Part shown: positions 63,946 through 64,000 of the stretch, piece by piece
How the letters are laid out: the number at the start of each line of letters is the position of its first letter
Numbering within the stretch: the first letter of the stretch is position 1
DNA from: Micromussa lordhowensis
Lineage: Eukaryota; Cnidaria; Anthozoa; Scleractinia; Lobophylliidae
NCBI GenBank assembly: GCA_964020085.1
Contig: OZ026601.1
Span: 14,008,118 to 14,072,117 of the forward strand
Direction: 5' to 3'
Length of the DNA: 64,000 bases
Translations under genes and position numbers: made by a program
The notes under the pieces: generated by a model
What the model was told of the DNA's origin: nothing
The model's database searches: none
What the model saw: the letters and a program-made list of their open reading frames with translations, nothing else

Positions 63946-64000
63946 GTGAATAAGACCAACAAGATGCTGGATTCATTCAATAAACTAATAGAGGGAGTCC
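63946..64000 (+). CDS. Possible CEP70-like exon 4, cut by window end
   Basis: Acceptor CACATATTTGCACAG precedes an open frame VNKTNKMLDSFNKLIEGV that runs off the window. It starts in phase 0, matching the end of exon 3, and is helical, in keeping with the coiled-coil part of CEP70. The link is weak without downstream sequence. Confidence 0.3.
   Translation, partial: MNKTNKMLDSFNKLIEGV

Overview
The window is eukaryotic and reads as transposon-dense intergenic and intronic DNA of an invertebrate, most probably an anthozoan cnidarian (coral or sea anemone). This rests on AT-rich composition, spliceosomal exon signals, and a repeat mix of Ngaro/DIRS-like YR elements, Penelope-like elements, L1/Tx1, CR1 and RTE-like LINEs, Ty3/gypsy, BEL/Pao, Polinton fragments and TA-flanked DNA transposons. 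Species is not determinable by reading. Nothing looks bacterial: there are no operons, rRNA or CRISPR arrays.

Layout. 1-5 kb: unannotated DNA, a 21-bp minisatellite and a 2.2-kb TA-flanked non-autonomous element. 5.1-11.7 kb: a ~130-bp satellite split by a 5.07-kb Ngaro-like element with diagnostic split direct repeats. 11.7-18.3 kb: a frameshifted exonuclease fragment, microsatellites, a long-TIR element and an inverted Penelope remnant. 18.5-21.5 kb: a TIR transposon with a DD35D transposase and a divergent HIRAN-like gene. 21.5-32.7 kb: a decayed minus-strand Ty3/gypsy element interrupted by an L1/Tx1 LINE, itself interrupted by a CR1 end, a second YR element and a MITE. 34-37.6 kb: two more L1/Tx1 remnants. 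37.7-41.2 kb: a broken copy of a large zinc-binding-type family. 44.4-46.4 kb: a LINE ORF1 and a gypsy gag/LTR.

The only host gene I can argue for starts near 46.4 kb on the plus strand: exons with matching phases (46419-46485, 47377-47478, 52748-52875, perhaps 63946 onward) encode a protein resembling centrosomal protein CEP70. Its introns (5.3 kb and >11 kb) hold a Penelope element split by a MITE, a solo Ngaro-type terminal repeat, SINE-like units, BEL/Pao integrase, Polinton DNA polymerase remnants and small repeats.

The most interesting items are the HIRAN-carrying transposon, the Ngaro element and its solo terminal remnant, the pair of MITEs sharing a TIR blueprint, the Penelope element whose reading frame is restored exactly on removing a MITE, and the large zinc-binding family copy. 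Most coding calls are pseudogenes or element fragments.
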